Shown here piece after piece: positions 6,174 through 8,925 of a stretch of DNA of 8,925 nt. The translations under genes were made by a program, and so were the position numbers. The notes below the pieces were generated by a model. It was given only the letters and a program-made list of their open reading frames with translations. It was not told where the DNA came from and made no database searches. The stretch spans positions 1-8,925 of the forward strand of contig JAGQYU010000019.1 in NCBI GenBank assembly GCA_020435885.1, written 5' to 3'. The first letter of the stretch is position 1; every line of letters begins with the position of its first letter. This DNA comes from Flavobacteriaceae bacterium. GTDB taxonomy: Bacteria > Bacteroidota > Bacteroidia > Flavobacteriales > Flavobacteriaceae.

Positions 6174-8675
6174 TTAGAAAGGGTAGTTAATGCCAATCTG
6201 ATATACAGCATTATTAAAGTTAAAATTCTTAAACCACTTATTGCTATCAAAAAGATAGGGTTCATAGGTTTTAAAACCAACATCAAAGCGAAAAACTAAA
6301 AAGCTAAAATCATATCGAAGACCAAAACCAGAACCTATGGCTATTTCATTGAGAGAAGAGAAACCTTTAAATCTGCCTTCACTGGAGGTTACATTAGTAC
6401 CAGTTACATCCCAAATATTACCGGCATCAATAAAAAGGGCACTGTAAATACTATTGATAACCTTAAAGCGATATTCAAAATTTGTAGTAAATTTTAAGGT
6501 GCCCGTTTTAAATTCGAGATTGTTAGGTTCAGAACCGGGGCCTAGTTCAAAAGTTCTCCATGCTCTAATATCGTTTGCTCCACCGGCACGGTAACTTCTA
6601 CTAAAAGGTATGTTTGAATTTCCGAAAGGGAAGGCAACACCAATAAAACTTCTATGTACAAAGGAAGAATTTGGGTTTATTGCCCAGTACTTTTTATACT
6701 CTAATTCAGTTTTTAGATAGTGAGCAATGTTAACTCCAAATAACTTTTTGGTTGTTCCGTCTGCTGGTTTTTTGATAAATGCTGAGGTTAAAGAGCCGGA
6801 AGAAATAACCCTTGCAGTAACTGATGAGAAATCATTGTCTTTTAATTCCTCCCTATTCGTATAATTATAGGTATATGAAATTACCGGAACCAGAAAGTCT
6901 TCAACTAAAATATCCCTTCGTTCATTTACTTTTTGAACTTCTAAGTACTCAATTGGGTTGGATGTTTGCAGCTCAACAGAATCTAGAACGAATTTCATGT
7001 AATCGTACGCTATTAATTTACCTTCAGAGTCAATTAACGTAGGTTTGGGAGTTATTATCTCAGCCACATCATTTAACTTTTCATATTCTGAGTTGAAAAT
7101 GGTAAAATATTTTTGTGAATTTTGATTTTTAATGTACTGAACATTAAGTAATTCCAATTTATGATTAGTTGTTTTAGAACTTCGCCATGTATAATCAATA
7201 CCACCAGTTAAATTTTGTCTGTCTAAACCTATATTGCGTTGTGAACTCAAACCAATGCCAATATTTGTTTGAGGTGTCATTCTTTTAGGGATAATCTTTG
7301 AAGTATTACCAAAAAATACAATACGAGGAATCTTTAAGGTAGCATTGACACCTGTTTCATAGGCATTGAAAAAATCAGGGTTATCGGTAAATTTACCATC
7401 AATATTAAGGAATGATCCTTGAAAAGATAACTCCAACACTTCGGCTCCTCTAAAAACATTTCTGTTTAGTAGAGAAAATTTACCAGAAACACCAAAAGGT
7501 TTGATATTAGAGGTGGTTACTTCAGTATCAAAACCAAAAGAATATTTTTTTAGTGAACTTAGATATATGTTTGCGGCTAGTGATTCATCATCAAGCTCTT
7601 CATATTTTATATCAACAGAAGGTTTAAAGTTTTGCAACTCACGTAAATATTTTCTGGTAAGGTCTCTTTCAGTATCTTTATAAATGCTGTCAGGCTGAAT
7701 TACAATAGCATTTGCCAAGTATTTAGGGGTGAACATCAATTTATCATTAGCATAGAAAGTATATCCTTTGTAATAGGCTGAATCTTGCGGTTTTTGGTTT
7801 CTGGTTTCAAAAGAAAAATCAGTAAATACATTTACTTTTTTTACTTTTTGTATTTGAAAAGGTTTTGAAACCAAACTATCACCTTCTTCAATAACTCTAT
7901 TAGGAATTTTCAGTAACACATTTTTTTGATGCGAAGTTGTTAAAGAGTCTATCCAAAATTCAGTAATATTTTTAGAGAAATGATAAATACCAGAGTTTCT
8001 GTAAAGTTCTACTAATCTGTTTTCTTCGGCTTGCAGATCATTATAATTAATCTGATTACCGCTCTTAACAAAAGATTTTTCTTTTGTTTTTTGATACAAA
8101 GAATCTAATACCGGAGAACTTATAGCTGTTGAAACGGTATCAATAAAATAAGGGTTATTCGTAGTAATATTATAAGTTACAATAGACCTTTTATTCTTTT
8201 TTAACTCTTCAAATGAAACTTCGGCATCAAAATAACCTTTACTCAAATAATATTTGTAAAGAGAATTGACAGACCGTTCAATTTGAGTACTATCAGATAT
8301 TACAGGTGGATTACCGCTCTTTAAAAACCAATCATTTATATTTTTATAAGAGTTGGCCAATGCATTGACCTGTTTTTCAGAAAAAATGTTGGTCAGAAAT
8401 TTTTCTTTAGCTGGTTTAGACCTGAAAGGAACAGTATAATTAGGATTACCAATATTGTAAATATGTAATGAGAAAGGTATGCCCAATACTTTTAAATTGG
8501 GTTTTTGCCTTAAATAACTCAGAACTTCTTGGTTAGAAGTTTTTTTGTCATTAACCACAACATTGTTCTTTTCTAAAAGAGATTTCCCTTCAGGAACCCT
8601 TTTAGTAGCATTGCATGAGATAATTATCGGAATAATTACAATAAATACTAGTATTTTAGCAAAAAACTTAAGCAA
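6174..8675 (-). CDS. tamL: BamA/TamA-family outer-membrane lipoprotein, TamL-like
   Basis: Omp85-superfamily protein, 833 aa, expected in the outer membrane to assist insertion or translocation of other proteins. It starts with a lipoprotein signal (Lys3, Lys7, hydrophobic 8-19) ending in lipobox IISC, with lipidated Cys21; a lipidated Omp85 is characteristic of the Bacteroidota TamL group. The N-terminal half shows POTRA-like pieces, such as LYKYYLSKGYFDAEVSF (139-155) and RKYLRELQNFKPSVDIKY (341-358). The C-terminal half is the barrel. It includes the loop-6 segment RAGGANDIRAWRTFELGPGS (696-715), where IRAW (703-706) replaces the usual VRGF/Y but keeps Arg704, then LFIDAGNIWDV (747-757), and it ends in Phe833. 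The start is TTG at 8675: the frame upstream to its stop has no ATG or GTG, and this start exactly precedes the signal peptide. No tamB lies in the window. BamA itself is a less likely alternative. Confidence 0.85.
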   Translation of the reverse strand: MLKFFAKILVFIVIIPIIISCNATKRVPEGKSLLEKNNVVVNDKKTSNQEVLSYLRQKPNLKVLGIPFSLHIYNIGNPNYTVPFRSKPAKEKFLTNIFSEKQVNALANSYKNINDWFLKSGNPPVISDSTQIERSVNSLYKYYLSKGYFDAEVSFEELKKNKRSIVTYNITTNNPYFIDTVSTAISSPVLDSLYQKTKEKSFVKSGNQINYNDLQAEENRLVELYRNSGIYHFSKNITEFWIDSLTTSHQKNVLLKIPNRVIEEGDSLVSKPFQIQKVKKVNVFTDFSFETRNQKPQDSAYYKGYTFYANDKLMFTPKYLANAIVIQPDSIYKDTERDLTRKYLRELQNFKPSVDIKYEELDDESLAANIYLSSLKKYSFGFDTEVTTSNIKPFGVSGKFSLLNRNVFRGAEVLELSFQGSFLNIDGKFTDNPDFFNAYETGVNATLKIPRIVFFGNTSKIIPKRMTPQTNIGIGLSSQRNIGLDRQNLTGGIDYTWRSSKTTNHKLELLNVQYIKNQNSQKYFTIFNSEYEKLNDVAEIITPKPTLIDSEGKLIAYDYMKFVLDSVELQTSNPIEYLEVQKVNERRDILVEDFLVPVISYTYNYTNREELKDNDFSSVTARVISSGSLTSAFIKKPADGTTKKLFGVNIAHYLKTELEYKKYWAINPNSSFVHRSFIGVAFPFGNSNIPFSRSYRAGGANDIRAWRTFELGPGSEPNNLEFKTGTLKFTTNFEYRFKVINSIYSALFIDAGNIWDVTGTNVTSSEGRFKGFSSLNEIAIGSGFGLRYDFSFLVFRFDVGFKTYEPYLFDSNKWFKNFNFNNAVYQIGINYPF

Positions 8676-8750
8676 TGTGTTCGTAGTTATTTGAATGACG
8701 AAAATATCAAAATACTTGCTGATTTTTATATTATTGATCGATGATTATTT

Positions 8751-8780
8751 CAAAAATACTATTAATTGAATGTTAAGCAA
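8751..8780 (-). promoter_or_regulatory. Bacteroidota-type promoter of tamL, overlapping the divergent gene
   Basis: On the minus strand TTG (complement of 8778-8780) is followed after 19 bases by TATTTTTG (complement of 8751-8758), an exact -33/-7 match with the same spacing as the rpsO promoter. The -33 box lies inside codons 3-4 of the divergent methyltransferase gene, whose ATG (8770) falls in the spacer. The tamL leader would be roughly 70 bases. Confidence 0.6.
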
Positions 8781-8925
8781 AAATCAAATCAAGTTAATAA
8801 CGAGCTTATCACAAAAAAAGTACCGAAATCAGCATCAGCTATTCGTTGCTGAAGGAATTAAAGTGGTTGGAGAATTAATTGAAGCGGGTTTTGAGCTAGA
8901 AAAATTGTATTGTACTGAAAATTAT
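8770..8925 (+). CDS. TrmH/SpoU-type RNA 2'-O-methyltransferase, N-terminal part
   Basis: The first 52 codons of a gene that runs off the right edge. The visible protein (MLSKNQIKLITSL, then QKKYRNQHQLFVAEGIKVV and ELIEAGFELEKLYCTE) matches the small N-terminal substrate-binding domain of SpoU/TrmH-family RNA methyltransferases. The pattern is a short helix, a basic Lys-Lys-x-Arg stretch, the FVAEG-x-K-x-V-x-E-x-L signature, and then the start of a strand naming the target position. The full protein should continue into a knotted SAM-binding SPOUT domain and methylate a ribose 2'-OH in rRNA or tRNA; which RNA cannot be told from this fragment. The ATG at 8770 is the natural start. The gene is divergent from tamL with a 94-base gap. 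No convincing promoter of its own is visible; TATTATTG near 8729-8736 is a weak -7 candidate without a -33 box. Confidence 0.88.
   Translation, partial: MLSKNQIKLITSLSQKKYRNQHQLFVAEGIKVVGELIEAGFELEKLYCTENY

Noticed and set aside
6824..7683. Two plus-strand frames (6824-7042 and 7501-7683) antisense to tamL
   Set aside because: No recognisable motifs, and they lie fully within a well supported 833-aa gene.
1..8925. CRISPR array, insertion sequence, prophage or defence island
   Set aside because: No regularly spaced repeats, transposase or integrase motifs, terminal inverted repeats or attachment-like duplications were seen. Genes 1253-8675 are ordinary core genes.

Overview
The window looks like a chromosomal segment of a low-GC member of the Bacteroidota, most likely Flavobacteriaceae. 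Four things point there. The housekeeping proteins have a flavobacterial flavour, notably an AccD with no zinc-ribbon cysteines and a BamA/TamA-family protein that carries a lipobox. Signal peptides end in the ...FA|Q pattern. Two or three promoters match the Bacteroidota -33 TTG / -7 TAnnTTTG type rather than the E. coli type. Intergenic DNA is strongly A+T-rich with no obvious strong Shine-Dalgarno sequences.

Layout. Positions 49-1219 (+) hold a tight two-gene unit: a small secreted beta-barrel-like protein, then a 206-aa lipoprotein with no recognised family. It ends in a perfect 32-bp palindrome that also serves as terminator for the convergent pnp gene. From 1253 to 8675 everything is on the minus strand, in transcription order: a TamL-like Omp85 lipoprotein, fbaA (class II fructose-bisphosphate aldolase), accD (acetyl-CoA carboxylase carboxyltransferase beta subunit), rpsO (ribosomal protein S15) and pnp (polynucleotide phosphorylase). 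Intrinsic terminators follow fbaA, accD, rpsO and pnp, and a weak candidate follows tamL. The minus-strand block is therefore a series of short transcription units. At the right edge a divergent, truncated SpoU/TrmH-type RNA methyltransferase begins at 8770. The tamL promoter overlaps its first codons.

Functionally the minus-strand block is core metabolism and RNA biology: outer-membrane assembly, glycolysis/gluconeogenesis, the first committed step of fatty-acid synthesis, the ribosome and RNA decay. The rpsO-pnp order matches the classical enterobacterial arrangement, but here a terminator separates the genes. The least understood part is the beta-barrel/lipoprotein pair at the left edge.

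I see no CRISPR array, insertion sequence, tRNA, rRNA, prophage or defence gene. There is no gene-free stretch longer than 300 bases; the largest gap is 158 bases (3886-4043). I do not find convincing evidence for a wholly new system. The best leads are the left-edge gene pair, the cysteine-less AccD, the tamL/methyltransferase promoter overlap and an inverted repeat in the pnp leader.
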